Shown here: in pieces, positions 1 to 10,561 of the stretch | Layout: each line of letters opens with the position of its first letter | Position numbering within the stretch: the first letter of the stretch is position 1 | Assembly: GCA_936432065.2 (NCBI GenBank) | Contig: OW386290.2 | Coordinates: forward strand, 133,656,677 to 133,720,676 | Source: Rutpela maculata | Lineage: Eukaryota > Arthropoda > Insecta > Coleoptera > Cerambycidae | Direction of reading: 5' to 3' | DNA: 64,000 nt | Translations under genes and position numbers: made by a program | Notes under the pieces: generated by a model | Databases searched by the model: none | Seen by the model: the letters and a program-made list of their open reading frames with translations, nothing else | What the model was told of the DNA's origin: nothing

Positions 1-225
1 CTCCAGTTTTTCTGCGTGAACGTTCGCCTTTCTTCGTACTCATTGAACTTGCTGTTGAAGCGATTAATGTTGATGCTGTCTTTGTAATAAGTCACATCAG
101 GTTCAAATACAACGTAACTGTTTGCTGCGCAGTGGCTGCTTATTTACAATGACGTGCCAGTTGTGAACGCATGAAAAGGCAAGGAAGGATGGGTTGCAAG
201 CGCGCTGGAAGAAAAGAACGAAAAA

Positions 226-545
226 GTAAAATTGAACATTTTTAAAAACCCCCGATCAATGTATCTAATCGTACCAGTTTCATATGACCTAATCAAAATG
301 AGGCCTAAATCATGTTCGGCTACCATAATTGTCTGCACATTTTCAATTTTACCCCAATCGGACAATTTCTAGAGAAGTTCAACATGTCGAATTCAAGATG
401 GCGACCAAACATCAAAATCTAATATAGCCTATAACCTTCTCGACAAAATACTCTTTCAAATAAAACAAACTACATCAAAATCGGATCACCCGTTGAAGAG
501 ATATGAAGCCACAGACAGACAAACAAACATACGCGTCAAACTTAC
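226..545 (+). repeat. Dispersed repeat, copy 1 (partner at 52976-53313)
   Basis: This ~320-bp stretch is repeated in the same orientation near 53 kb with high identity. It ends in a short run of CAGA/CAAA-type tetranucleotides followed by ACGCGTCAAACTTA. Such tails are common on dispersed insect repeats, but no protein or TIR was seen, so the class is unassigned. Confidence 0.75.
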
Positions 546-1673
546 TTACTCTTTTGGGGTCGGGCGTTAAAAAAAAGTGCGCGCGCACTCGAGAGCACGT
601 AGTAGGAAAACTGCTCCGACATAATTCAATTTTTCAACTTTGAATTTTTTGAAATATGTATGTCAATAAAATTGTTTCAATGTATGTGTGCATATAAAGC
701 ATAACAAAGTTTTTTTCTTGCCTAAAAATGGTAATTTTTAGCAATTTCTTAGGTAAAATTATTGTTTAAACATTTCGGATTTCCGCAGTCCGAACCTTAA
801 ACGGTTAATTAAAGTTCCCTTATTACCGTTTTTCACAACTTATAACACTTCATTTAGATGAACAATGGAGAATTAGTGACATTTACGGAAAAATCGATCT
901 TGAAAAAAGTACTTATTTGGTTTCTTCCATTTTTGACAATGTTTTTCCAGATTAACAGTATGATTTTTGTACACTATCTTAAAGTAGAGGTTTTAATGAA
1001 AAAAATACCGTCCTGAAATTTTCAAAAATCAAAACTTTGTTAATCAACTTTTTTGATTGAAAATTAAGTAGGCCTTTTTTTAAATTAAATTCGCAAAAAA
1101 ATCAAAAAATGAATATTACGCCTCAAAAAAATTACAGCTTTTTTGATGCATAACAATGTACATTTTCACCGAATTTCATCAAAATTAAATTATTTTTGTG
1201 GAAGACAAAAATAAAAAACCAAAAAGTGGTTTTTCGTTTCGTTTCGCGTTTTTCTCAAAATTTTTGAGGCTATGTAAAAAAATGGTTCTAATTAATGTTG
1301 TAGATCTCTCAATTATCTACAACTTATACATTAAACTTTTTTCGATAGGAGGTCTACTTTTGCCAGAAATCGTAAAAAACCACGCCATACCCCCAAACAC
1401 ACACCTTTTCGCACTCCCACCCCACTTCCGGTTATGTGTTGCGGTCCAATCGATTTTCCCCAATTATACACCATTAATTCTAAGTTTTCCCACCATCCAT
1501 ATACTGCTAAGAATTTTTCAGACTTCTGGCCTCTGGAAACCGGTTTGGCACTGGTCTATAATGACGCATTTATGTTTATGTTTATAGGAACTTTTCGTAC
1601 TATTACTATAGCACCTGAAGAGGAATGCGGGAATTTCAGGCCACTGTATAACGTAGTGCAGGTTGCCACAATC
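546..1673. other. No gene recognised
   Basis: AT-rich sequence with homopolymer runs. A 129-codon open stretch at 1198-1587 has no recognisable domain or codon bias. The DNA probably lies in the intron upstream of the exon at 2169. Confidence 0.5.
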
Positions 1674-2072
1674 ATTAATTAATGTTTTCCATAAAAATGT
1701 CGTTGCCGCCACGGCCGCTATGTTCGAAAAATGACGGTCAATAGGTTTTACTTGATTATCTTCTTTTCGGTTAGTCCTACACTAAAATTAGGCATTACCA
1801 ATCTTGTAGGGACTAAAAAAGCTACAACTTTTATTTTTAGACGCAGATAATTGCAAAAATCTGCAATGAATCACAAAATTTCACTTTTCTGGCAGTTGTA
1901 GATCGTAAAGTTGTCCAAAGTTGTTCAAATAAAAGTTGTAGCTTGTTTTATTCTCTACAGTCTTGATAATATTTAATTTTAAGATAGAACTAGCAGGAAA
2001 GGAGAAAATCGAGAAAAGCCCATTTTTCCATCATAGCGACAACGATATTTTTTTGTGGAAAACATGAATTAA
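1674..2072. mobile_element. Palindromic MITE (~400 bp)
   Basis: The left half (from AATTAATGTTTTCCAT) is the reverse complement of the right half (ending ATGGAAAAC-like to AATTAA), with the dyad near 1873. Inner arms share AGCTACAACTTTTAT. It has no coding capacity and ends about 95 bp before a host splice acceptor. Confidence 0.7.
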
Positions 2073-2168
2073 TAATTTTGTCAAACCCCCCCCTACATTA
2101 TAAAAAAATCTTGTAGGAATTACAAATTCCGGATTCACTAATAACTATTATTAATTATTTTTTTCTAG

Positions 2169-2630
2169 GTGAACATTTTAAAAACACCCAGCACCGAAAA
2201 CGCCGCCAAGAAAGTACCTACAAACGAAAACATCAGCACATCCACATTAACCAACATACCTGCGAGCAATCCGACGAAGAACGTAAGGGGAATCATTCAT
2301 CTGCCCTCCGCCCCCATTACGGAGACCGCGGACCAGGCCAACCAGACTTACTCGGGGGACTTTTGCACGACGAAGGAGGAGAGTTTCGACTCCGAGGAAG
2401 AACGTCGAGTCTATATGAAACCGGGCAGTTACAGCGTGCCAAAAAAGGACGGAAACGACGGGGGCACGTCCAGTAGTCCTAGGGCTATAGAATTTTTGGA
2501 GACCGCGCAAAATATTAACAAGGCCCAGACGGCTAACGACAGGTACTGGGCGAATGTGAATGTGGGAGGAGGGAAGAAGCCTGGAGAGACAAAAATCCCG
2601 CAGGAAAGATGCTCCGAACCAGACCTTGAG
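2169..2630 (+). CDS. Host gene 1, internal exon a (start of gene is outside the window)
   Basis: A pyrimidine-rich acceptor (TTTTTTTCTAG) ends at 2168 and a donor (GAG|GTAAAA) starts at 2631. The 462 bp are open in phase 0 and join in frame to the next four exons. The 154 residues are polar and low in complexity, rich in Thr, Asn, Ser, Glu and Pro (for example GTSSSPRAIEFLETAQ), so mostly disordered. This is not the first exon, because it begins directly at an acceptor, and no upstream exon was recognised in 1-2168. GC content is clearly higher than in the flanking introns, which supports real coding sequence. The protein is not recognised from this part. Confidence 0.8.
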
Positions 2631-3319
2631 GTAAAAAGGCATTCTTAGCAGTTGTTTTATAATTTTTCGATTATTTCCCATTATTAGATGACTCGGGGGA
2701 AATTGTAGTTGTAGTTGTCACAACAATTCAAAAAAAGCAAAAGTGGTGAGATGGTTTTTACTACAGTTTTCCTTCACTGGCAATTTTTTAATTTGTGCTT
2801 AGTATAATGCACTATAAAAAACAGAACACGAAATTTAAAACCATAAATTATACTTTCCTAAGCCTATCTACTTTTAGTAACTTTGGAGTGCATCAAGAGT
2901 TCAAAACGCCCCCAAACTTACCCCCGAGTGTTAACCGTTTCCGAGATACAGGGTGTTTTATCGTTGTTGACAAAAATTTCAATTCGCCAGATTTTTTTGG
3001 AACGTACATATTTGGATCAAATTTAACACAAATATCTATTATTACAAAGTTACGTTATTTGTAAAACTTAAAATTCGGTCAATTAATATTTTTGAATGGC
3101 AGAGTGCTCTATTTTTACAGCAGAAGCGATAGCTATCTATGAAACTCTCAAGTTTGCACTTCCCTCATAATTTCAGAAACCATATTTTTTTTTATTCCTT
3201 AACAATTCTGATGGCTGAAAAATATCATTCCCTTTTTTATAAGTAATGTCTTTGACTAACCTCTAACTAACTAACCTCTGAGAACCATTTAACGCATTAT
3301 CAATTTTTTTCTTGCACAG
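2631..3319 (+). other. Intron a-b of host gene 1 (689 bp)
   Basis: GTAAAA donor and TTGCACAG acceptor. The intron is AT-rich, contains an isolated ATACAGGGTGTTT motif near 2945 and shows no recognisable gene. Confidence 0.75.
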
Positions 3320-3575
3320 CTTAACCTCTCCACCCATTTGAACGTCCACGAATGGCTGCTGAGCAGCGACTTTTCCGATTTTGGTGAATCGTCTCCCTTA
3401 TCTGCCCCCACGCAGGACTTGAGGCAATTCTTCGTCGACCCCACTGCCATATACGACACTCTACCCCAGTTGGAATCCGATCCCCAAAAATCTACCTCAT
3501 CCATAACAGTGCTGCAACGTGGAAAATCCACCGTCAGGAGCGAGAAAGGAACAACAGTAAATGGACATATACCAG
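3320..3575 (+). CDS. Host gene 1, exon b
   Basis: Acceptor TTTTTTTCTTGCACAG ends at 3319; donor CCAG|GTAAAATC follows 3575. Its 256 bp continue the phase-0 frame of exon a and leave one base over (phase 1), which exon c completes as Asp (G|AC). The ~85 residues include HEWLLSSDFSDFGESS and the acidic DLRQFFVDPTAIYDTL, then a basic, Ser/Thr-rich stretch. No domain is recognised. The frame is open throughout and codon use matches exon a. Confidence 0.8.
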
Positions 3576-3654
3576 GTAAAATCATCAGATAAATATTTGT
3601 GTGAGATTTTACCTGCCATCATCATCATCAGCACTAAATCTTGACCTTATGTTT

Positions 3655-4148
3655 CCAGTATTTTGGTCTCCACGCATCAAGTGGATGTTGTATACACGGA
3701 TTTCAGTAAAGCTTTTGATCGCGTGTCTCATGTAAAGTTGTTTCAAAAATTAAATAGTTACGATGTTTTCAATAGCATTTTAAGTTTATTGGCGTGTTAC
3801 GTAACCAACTGTAAACTACTTGTAGAATATGAAGGGGTCAAATCTAAGGCATCCATTGCTAGTTCGGAGGTTCCCCAAGAATCTAACTTGGGACCTCTTT
3901 CATTTCTAATCTTGATTAATGGTATATGTGATCGCATAGTTTCCCCTAAATTATTGTTTGCTAATATTTTCACAATTTTTAGTGAGATGGTACTATTGTT
4001 GATTGTCAACAAAGAGTGATTTGACGCTTAAACAATTGGTGTTACGAAAATCAATTGGCACTCAACTTAAATAAATGCAGGGTAATGTTTTTTACTCACA
4101 AGCCTCCCATAACGGTATTTGACTACAATATCAACAATATCCTACTAA
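3655..4148 (+). pseudogene. LINE reverse transcriptase relic, 5' part
   Basis: In the second intron of host gene 1. The translation shows RT landmarks of CR1/Jockey-type LINEs: VDVVYTDFSKAFDRV (the F-x-K-A-F-D block), a decayed SGVPQGSNLGPL block read as SSEVPQESNLGPLSFL, and LLFANIFTIF where an F/YADD motif is expected, so the catalytic Asp pair is lost. After a frame change LNNWCYENQLALNLNKC continues the usual downstream block. The relic breaks at a TA where a 2.1-kb palindrome is inserted, and it resumes at 6257. It has no 5' end (EN domain absent). Confidence 0.85.
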
Positions 4149-4588
4149 TAGTCTAGATTCCCGCCGACATAAAGTGCAATTTATACATATCCTCTTATAA
4201 CTTCTTGTATGGCATAATTGCGCCTAGTCTACCACTTTTTCCTCTGCGAAAATTTTCGTAAACGCGGCTTTCCCCCTCCCATTTTTCCGAAAGACGTGCA
4301 TTTCCCATTGTATGAAAAATTTCTAGAACTGTACTTTTAGAAAATGTAGTCGCAAGAACACTTGATGAAAAGCGCGAAAAAAAAACTGTCCGACAAAAAT
4401 TTTGGAACGTTAAGGGTGTCTACCACCCTAAATACTCTGAAATAACGACTTTAAAAAATTTATTGATAACCAGCTGATTTTTTCAAGATTGCTTAAAAGG
4501 AATCCAATTTTCGAATTGTCCGACAAAATATTTTTTCCAATTTTCCAGTCCGACGTGTGGAAATCGTCGGTTTATGACGACCAAAAAA

Positions 4589-4787
4589 TTAATGATATTT
4601 TCTTTTTATTTTTTTTTGTTTTTGAATGAAGTATAGAGCATTCCAAACATTTCTAAATAACTAAATACAAAAACTGTTTTTTTTTTATTTTTCATGTAAA
4701 AGGCAATATTTTACTGTCGGCAATCTTATTTATTATGTTCTATACTTCATTCAAAAACAAAAAATTTAAAAAAGAAAATGTTATTAA
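4589..4787. mobile_element. TTAA-flanked palindromic MITE nested in the left arm
   Basis: Present in the left arm of the 2.1-kb palindrome and absent from the matching place in the right arm (near 5815), so the right arm is the empty site. TTAA at both ends; TIRs of ~50 bp beginning TTAAT(G/A)A(T/C)ATTTTC and containing GAATGAAGTATAGA. A TTAA target fits piggyBac-, Kolobok- or Sola3-type mobilisation. No coding capacity. Confidence 0.75.
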
Positions 4788-5067
4788 CAAAGGGGGAGGG
4801 TCAATAAGGCCGGTTTTCGGCCCCCTTCAAATTTGGCAAAAAGAAAAAAGAAAATATTTTTTAACAGTCTAGGGTCAATTTAAAGTCGATTCGACCACAA
4901 ACGGAACCAACCCCACCCAACTCTTGGGGTCATTTCAAGGTCAAATTATGAAAAAGCCGTGAAAATACTCGCCTTTTCGGAATGAGTAGGCTTATTCTGG
5001 GACTTCGATTTAATATATATATAGGTTTTTTGGGTCGCTGATTCCGGATCCGAGGTTAGTTTGTCTA

Positions 5068-5542
5068 CAGTGTGTCCCAAGATAGATGTAACAAGAGGTG
5101 TAATGGACCAAAAATTTTGGAATGGTATTTGGGGATTGAGTCCTGCTTGTTGTAAAACTAAAGTATACCAAAAATGACTTGATTTGGTGTTCTACAGCGT
5201 GTTTATAAGCAAAGTTGTAAAAATCACCACTAATAAAGTACCTTTATTTTTCAAAATATGAAAAAATTCCACTAAGAAAAGTTATTTAGAATGCAATTTT
5301 ATGCCTCTATACCTTTCAAGAATATAAAATTATTTTTTTGAAACTTCCCATTTTGTTGTATATACTTTATTAGTGGTGATTTTTACAACTTTGCTTATAA
5401 ACACCCTGTAGAACAACAAATTATGTCATTTTTGGTATACTTTAGTTTTACAAGCAGGACTTAATCCCCAAATACCATTCCAAAATTCCAAAATTTTTGG
5501 TCCATTACACCTCTTGTTACATCTATCCTGGGACACACTGTA
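5068..5542. mobile_element. Inner TA-flanked element on the dyad of the palindrome
   Basis: TA at 5066-5067 and 5543-5544; termini CAGTGTGTCCCA.../...GGGACACACTG. Arms of ~175 bp around a ~115-bp loop. The sequences immediately outside (GGTTAGTTTGTC and GACAAACTGACC) are themselves reverse complements, so the element replaced exactly the central TA of the larger palindrome. Confidence 0.8.
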
Positions 5543-6256
5543 GACAAACTGACCTGGGATCCGGAATCAGCGACCCAAAAAACCTATATATATATTAAAT
5601 CGAAGTCCCAGAATAAGCCTACTCATTCCGAAAAAGCGAGTTTATTTCACGGCTTATTCATAATTTGACCTTGAAATGACCCTAAGAGGGGGATGGGGTT
5701 GGTACCGTTTGTGGTTGAATCGACTCTAAATTGATCCTAGACTTTTAAAAAATATTTTATTTTTTCTTTTTGCCAAATTTGAGGGGGGCCGAAAACCGGC
5801 CTTATTGACCCTCTCCCTTTTTGGTCGTCACGAAACCAACGATTTCCACGCGTCGGACTGGAAAATCGGAAAATATATTTTGTCGGACAATTCGAAAATT
5901 GGATTCTTATTAAGCAATCTTGAAAAAATCGGCTGATTATCAATACATTTTTTAGTCATTATTTCTTCATGTTTTGGGCGGTAGACACCCTTAACGTTCC
6001 AAAATTTTTGTCGAACAATTCTTTTCCCGAGCGTTTCATCAAGTTTCTTGCGATTACATTTTGTAAAAGTACAGTATCTATAACTTTTTCATACAACGGA
6101 AAATGCACGTCTTTCGGAAAAATGGGAGGGGGAAAGTCGCGTTTACGAAAATTTTCGCAGAGGAAAAAAGTGGTAGACTAGGCGCGATTATGCCATACAA
6201 GAAATTATAAGAGAATATGTATAAATTGCAATTGATGTCGGCGGGCACCTAGACTA

Positions 6257-6480
6257 TAAGCAAATAATCTTGGTGTTACGTTTGACACAAAATTATCATT
6301 TTCCCCTTATATTAATAATATAGTATCGGCAGGAATCAAAATATTAAGGCTTTATTATTAGAATCAGCAAAGAATTTTCCTCTCTCGAGGTGGTCAGCAA
6401 TCTTCTCATCACTTTGATACGTTGTAAACTAGAATATTGTAGCATAGTTTGAAACCAATTCCATGAAAAATATATATCAT
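6257..6480 (+). pseudogene. LINE reverse transcriptase relic, 3' part
   Basis: Continuation of the relic at 3655-4148 after the palindrome. The translation reads NLGVTFDTKLSFSPYINNIV and then, after a frame change, NLLITLIRCKLEYCSIV, the standard post-RT blocks of CR1/Jockey-like LINEs (NLGV-x-FD; L-x-R-x-KLEYxSIVW). Several stops and shifts make it a pseudogene. It confirms that the palindrome is an insertion. Confidence 0.75.
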
Positions 6481-6591
6481 TTGATGATGATGTAAAAAAA
6501 TGATTTTTAAAATTTTGGTTCTATAAAAAAAATAGCTTTTACCCCGCAAAAATCTGTGATTGTAATTTTCCACTAGTAGTCTAGTAACATT

Positions 6592-8118
6592 AGCCTATTA
6601 CCTGGACATTTAAAACAACAAAGGTCTGATTGTCTCACGATGCTTGTTATTCTTCCCTCTGTACGCCCTGAAAAGTCCAAGCGTCGGGTTTGGGGTGGGA
6701 GGGGGGTGAGAAGGGTCGGAAAATCAAAGTACATTAAATTTCCTACAAAAAGGGTCCATTTCATTTTTTTTTGTAATCCTAATAGTACAGGATCCGTACT
6801 AAGGTCGACCTTCACCGATAAGGTAACCGAATAAAATCTATTTTTTATGAAAAAAATATGCTAACAAAAGTAATGGTGATGGGTTGCCTAACGAAATATC
6901 TTTCTTTAAGGCTATATTTAATTGAAAATTTAATAATTAATTTTTTTTCATAACTTCACCGATCTTCTAACCAAAAAAATTTAACACTAGTCGTTTAGGT
7001 CTGTTTAGGTGCTGAAATGTTGTGTAGCAGTACTATGATAACGTCCATCTCCAGCAACCAGATCGATAATCCCATTCAAGCGAGTCGGTACTTCTCGCCC
7101 CCACTCATCTTCTCTAACATTTCCAAAACGTGTCATAGATTGTAAGGTTTCCACAGTCTCAACCTCACTCCATTCCTGTTTGAATGGATTTCTACATTTG
7201 GAAACATCGACACATCGTCGGCCACCCAACAAGCACAGTGATTTGAAATCAAATGCTGGTCCACGTGAAGGACATTGCGGTTCAGTGGATGCGCAAGGTA
7301 CCATTTGCGACACTAGGAATGCACTTCACAATCTGAGTTATTCACAAACTTATCTTTTACACCATCCTGCTTTATCTCACTGCACGCAATAATTGTTTTT
7401 ATTCCTCTCTCTCTGTCAATATTATTGGATCCTATCCCTCATTCCGAAACGGCTCTAACGCACATTTACTCATCTCACGACCGTTTTCAACGTAAATTAC
7501 ACAAACGAGCGACAGTCTCTTCCAAGGGATCGGCAACAACTGATTGGGACAACTGAGAAGAGAAGCTCACAAAAAAGACGGATTCCCCTTCTCACCCTAC
7601 AATGCTCCTCTCCCCTTCCCTTTGTGAGTTCCCCCATACCCAGAGCCCCTACATTCTTCAAAAAACCCATCACTACCTGCTCATTCAATTCACTTTTCGT
7701 TTTAATAAATAAGCCGTAAGCCACCGTAGGCCAAGAATAATTTTAAAAAACTTTAAAAAATTTACCGACGATTTTCGCAAAAATTGATCTTTTATCTCAT
7801 TTTCCGCATTTCCGTCTCAGAAACGGTTAGGGTTACAAAAAAAATGAACTCAACCTTTTTTTGTAGGAAATTTAATATACTTTGATTTCGTATAGAAACA
7901 TCATTGCTCTAAACCTCATACTTTTTGAGATATTTGAGAAAAGGAGAAAAAACACATTCCGACCCTCCCCTCCCCCCTACACTCCAAACCCGACGCTCTA
8001 ACTTGTTGGACTTTTCAGGGCGTGCAAAGGGGAGGGTAATGAACATCGTAGGATCATCAGACCTTTGTTGTTTTGAATTTTCGGGTTTGGCCATTTTTTT
8101 GCTTAATATCACTACACT
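6592..8118. mobile_element. Foldback element C with inverted arms (~240-300 bp)
   Basis: Left arm about 6611-6785 and right arm about 7840-8098 are reverse complements. Both contain AACAACAAAGGTCTGAT, GCCCTGAAAAGTCCAA and a G-rich stretch. The ~1.0-kb centre contains, on the - strand, an N-terminal fragment of the PIN-nuclease family (7005-7313). Exact termini and target duplication were not resolved. Confidence 0.65.
7005..7313 (-). pseudogene. N-terminal fragment of the PIN/FEN-like nuclease transposon protein
   Basis: The - strand frame contains LCLLGGRRC, then an Arg/Glu-rich stretch with NVREDEWGREVPTRL, IIDLVAGDGRYHS and a closing QHF. As I recall it, the widespread metazoan family begins with a two-Cys module, a D-x-W region, and SDLVAAEAxYHxxCxxxF; here the second Cys of the YHxxC is lost (YHSTA). 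It lies between the inverted arms of foldback C. Stops follow at once, so only this N-terminal piece survives. It is the first of four relics of the same family in the window (others at 15497, 18153 and 38899). Confidence 0.5.
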
Positions 8119-8584
8119 ATAGATTAATTTGATTTTGTCTCTCTTTGCAGAAGGCTTGAGTTGGGCAGCTTAACTATATAAAAATACATAATCGTATAGA
8201 CTCCCTCTTTACTCAACTGTTTATACTTCAACGTACCACGTTTTTCTTCGAGAAGTTGTAATACTTTTCAGGTATCGGTGTCAAATTAGTTTCATCATTT
8301 ATCTACATTTAAAAGATCAAATAATTTAAATGGTGTAGACATTTTTTCTAACACTATGAGGCAAATTAAAAGCAAAGTTTCAAGTTAACTGTCGAATTAA
8401 TTAATTTAATTTTTTAGAAATGTCACGTGCCTTCATTTTTCGTGTTACTTTACTTATTTACTGTTCCGTTCACTGGTTTGCCTTTGATTGTATTGCCTTA
8501 GCTTTAAGCTTTCCATTGTAAACTCACCCATGGTCATTTAGCTGCTAGATGGAATTAATTAAATTAATTAATTAATCTTTGCAG
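8119..8584 (+). other. Remainder of intron b-c, no feature
   Basis: AT-rich intron sequence leading to the acceptor TAATCTTTGCAG at 8584. A run of TTAATTAA-like repeats lies near 8553-8574. Confidence 0.5.
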
Positions 8585-8745
8585 ACATAAGTACGAGAAC
8601 CTACAGGAAGAACTCGAGGAAGAACGTAGGAATCTACGAGAATGGCGAGGATGGACTTACAAATGCTGGAATAATTATTTTGGAGAAGCTACTTATGGAT
8701 TTGAAAAAGTACGATGTTTTGGAAGGACTGGAATCTACCGACAAA
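8585..8745 (+). CDS. Host gene 1, exon c (start of putative bromodomain)
   Basis: Acceptor TCTTTGCAG ends at 8584 and donor AAA|GTACGT follows 8745. The 161 bp restore phase 0. After a basic start (STRTYRKNSRKN) the residues NAGIIILEKLLMDLKKYDVL form an amphipathic helix where helix Z of a bromodomain would lie in TRIM33/Bonus-type proteins. The intron before it (5,009 bp) is filled by transposons and the one after it is 3,454 bp. Splice signals and frame continuity are strong; the domain assignment is an inference. Confidence 0.85.
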
Positions 8746-9279
8746 GTACGTATCTCTTACTTAAATGGACTGAATATAAAAAGCGATCCAATTCAACAAT
8801 AATTCATAATAATTTATTTCTGTGGTGGTTTTAGGTGTAAAATAAAAGTGTATGAGTTGTCGAACAAAATATAGGTGGGAACTGGGAACATCAAAATCAA
8901 ACCTGACGATATAAAAAATAATTAAATATGTGCAACTCGGAAGCTTTAAAAAATATGTATTTTTGATGTTAATTGTTTACCTTCGATGACCGATGATGTA
9001 TCACCCGTTGATGTGGTGTAGTGTTTTTGGCGATAGAATCGAAATTTAAAAATGCTTTTTCTTATTATATTACTCGACTGGCTGATGAAAACTCAAGTGT
9101 TTTTCATTATAATTAAGTGTTACCTTCTATCAAAGAGATTTTAAAATTTGTGAAAACGCCGAATTAGCAATATTTCGAAACATGTTGCACTCAACTCAAC
9201 GCAAGCTTCAATTTGGTTCAACATAACTTACAAACAACTACCTATTCTATATTCTGTAAAGTAAAAGTTGTTGTAAAAA

Positions 9280-9490
9280 ATGGACATTTTCGATATTCTT
9301 GAGGACTTTTTATCAAGCGATGGAGAAGGTGTTATCAATATAATGGAAGCACCTCGTCGTGTACAAAACGTCAGAGAAAGACCTGATCATTTACAGATGT
9401 GGAATAATAAAGAATTTATAGACTAATTTAGAATATCTAAAAAATCTGTGCAAGTAGCATTAGAACATATTAGTCCACATTTAACTTGAC
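9280..9490 (+). pseudogene. Harbinger/PIF transposase N-terminal relic
   Basis: In intron c-d. From the ATG at 9280 the translation starts MDIFDILEDFLSSDGEG and continues to RPDHLQMWNNKEFID, then a stop, then FRISKKSVQVALEHISPHL. The (D/E)EF-x-x-(R/Y)FR(L/I)SK-x-(S/T)V-x-x-L-x-x-I pattern is the N-terminal region of HARBI1-like transposases. The catalytic part is absent, so it is dead. Confidence 0.7.
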
Positions 9491-9499
9491 CAACTAATT

Positions 9500-10559
9500 G
9501 GTAAGTTATTTTCATCGTGAAAAGCAAAAGTAACACTAATGAAGATGACATCGCCAATCTATCACTATGCTATTAACCTATAATTACCATTACCAATAAA
9601 AAAATGGCAATTACACTGATGATCTTGGCAAGCACCTATAAAACGGTATTTTATAAAATACTAAAATCTACAGTTTAAACCCTCCAGTAAAACTTCTAGT
9701 TAAGCTATGGTTTAATCTTTACTTATAAAACCGGCTCTTAATATACCTTTATCCAGACGTGAAAGACATACCATATTACAATAATTAAGATTAAATAAAA
9801 CTAAAGATTCACATAGTTCTTTTCTTAGTAATGGTGTAAATTTACATTTTGATTTTGATTAAGAAGTTTGAGTACGACGTATGTTTTTATGCCAATTTAT
9901 TAATAGGAATTTGGGTTCAAGAAAATGCCTACATTATGTCATTTACTTACAGTTTCATTAGTTTGACATTTTGACAGAACCAAGACGTCATCAAAGCACA
10001 CTTTTCAATAAATACAATTTTTCCTTTTCAAATTGGGTTTGTTTTCTAAGAATTTTTGAGGTCTATGCGGCAGTTTTCTCGAAAACGGTTGGAATTATCA
10101 AGTTCTATCAAGTGTACCTTTTTTACGTAGAAATGACTCCTGCATGAGATTTTCTAGTCAAAAGTGCAACTACGTTTCGTAAAAAAAAAGATAAAAAATA
10201 TTCATCATCAGGTATAGCTCATGGGCCCTTCACGGGCTGGCGTGACGAAACACATAAATTATTGTTTCTTAGCTTAAAAAATGTTTCCTTACCAAATTGA
10301 GAGAAGATCGGTCAAGAAGGTAGTTGAATATTGCAAAAAAAAAGAAAAAAACTACAATTTTGACACCCTGTATCTTTTTCCACAGCAACAATTTACTAAA
10401 GCATGTTTGGTTATATCCTCATATTTTGATCCAAAGAATCTACCATTGAACTATGGCCTATTATTAATGATGCACCCTGTATATCGTTACTATCGATTGA
10501 TTTGGGTCTATTAATATGTAGAGGAAAGCCATTAAATTCCTAAATATGCCTTTCTAAAA
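9500..10559 (+). other. Intron c-d sequence without recognisable gene
   Basis: AT-rich. It holds transposon-like debris such as an isolated GATGCACCCTGTATATCG end near 10465-10485, but no complete element. Confidence 0.45.
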
Positions 10560-10561
10560 TA

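Larger units (their letters stand above)
4151..6254. mobile_element. 2.1-kb palindromic TA-flanked element inserted in the LINE relic
   Basis: TA at 4149-4150 and 6255-6256; termini GTCTAG...CTAGAC. The two arms (about 4151-5065 and 5545-6254) are near-perfect reverse complements. The arms carry no protein-coding frame. The left arm is longer because it holds a ~199-bp TTAA element (4589-4787). A second TA-flanked element lies on the dyad (5068-5542). Because LINE RT coding continues on both sides (to 4148 and from 6257), both borders of the insertion are fixed well. Confidence 0.85.

Noticed and set aside
1198..1587. 129-codon frame
   Set aside because: Low-complexity composition, no conserved motif, no splice or start context.
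2247..2681. 144-codon frame on -
   Set aside because: Shadow of host exon a; the + frame has splice signals and joins to the next exons.
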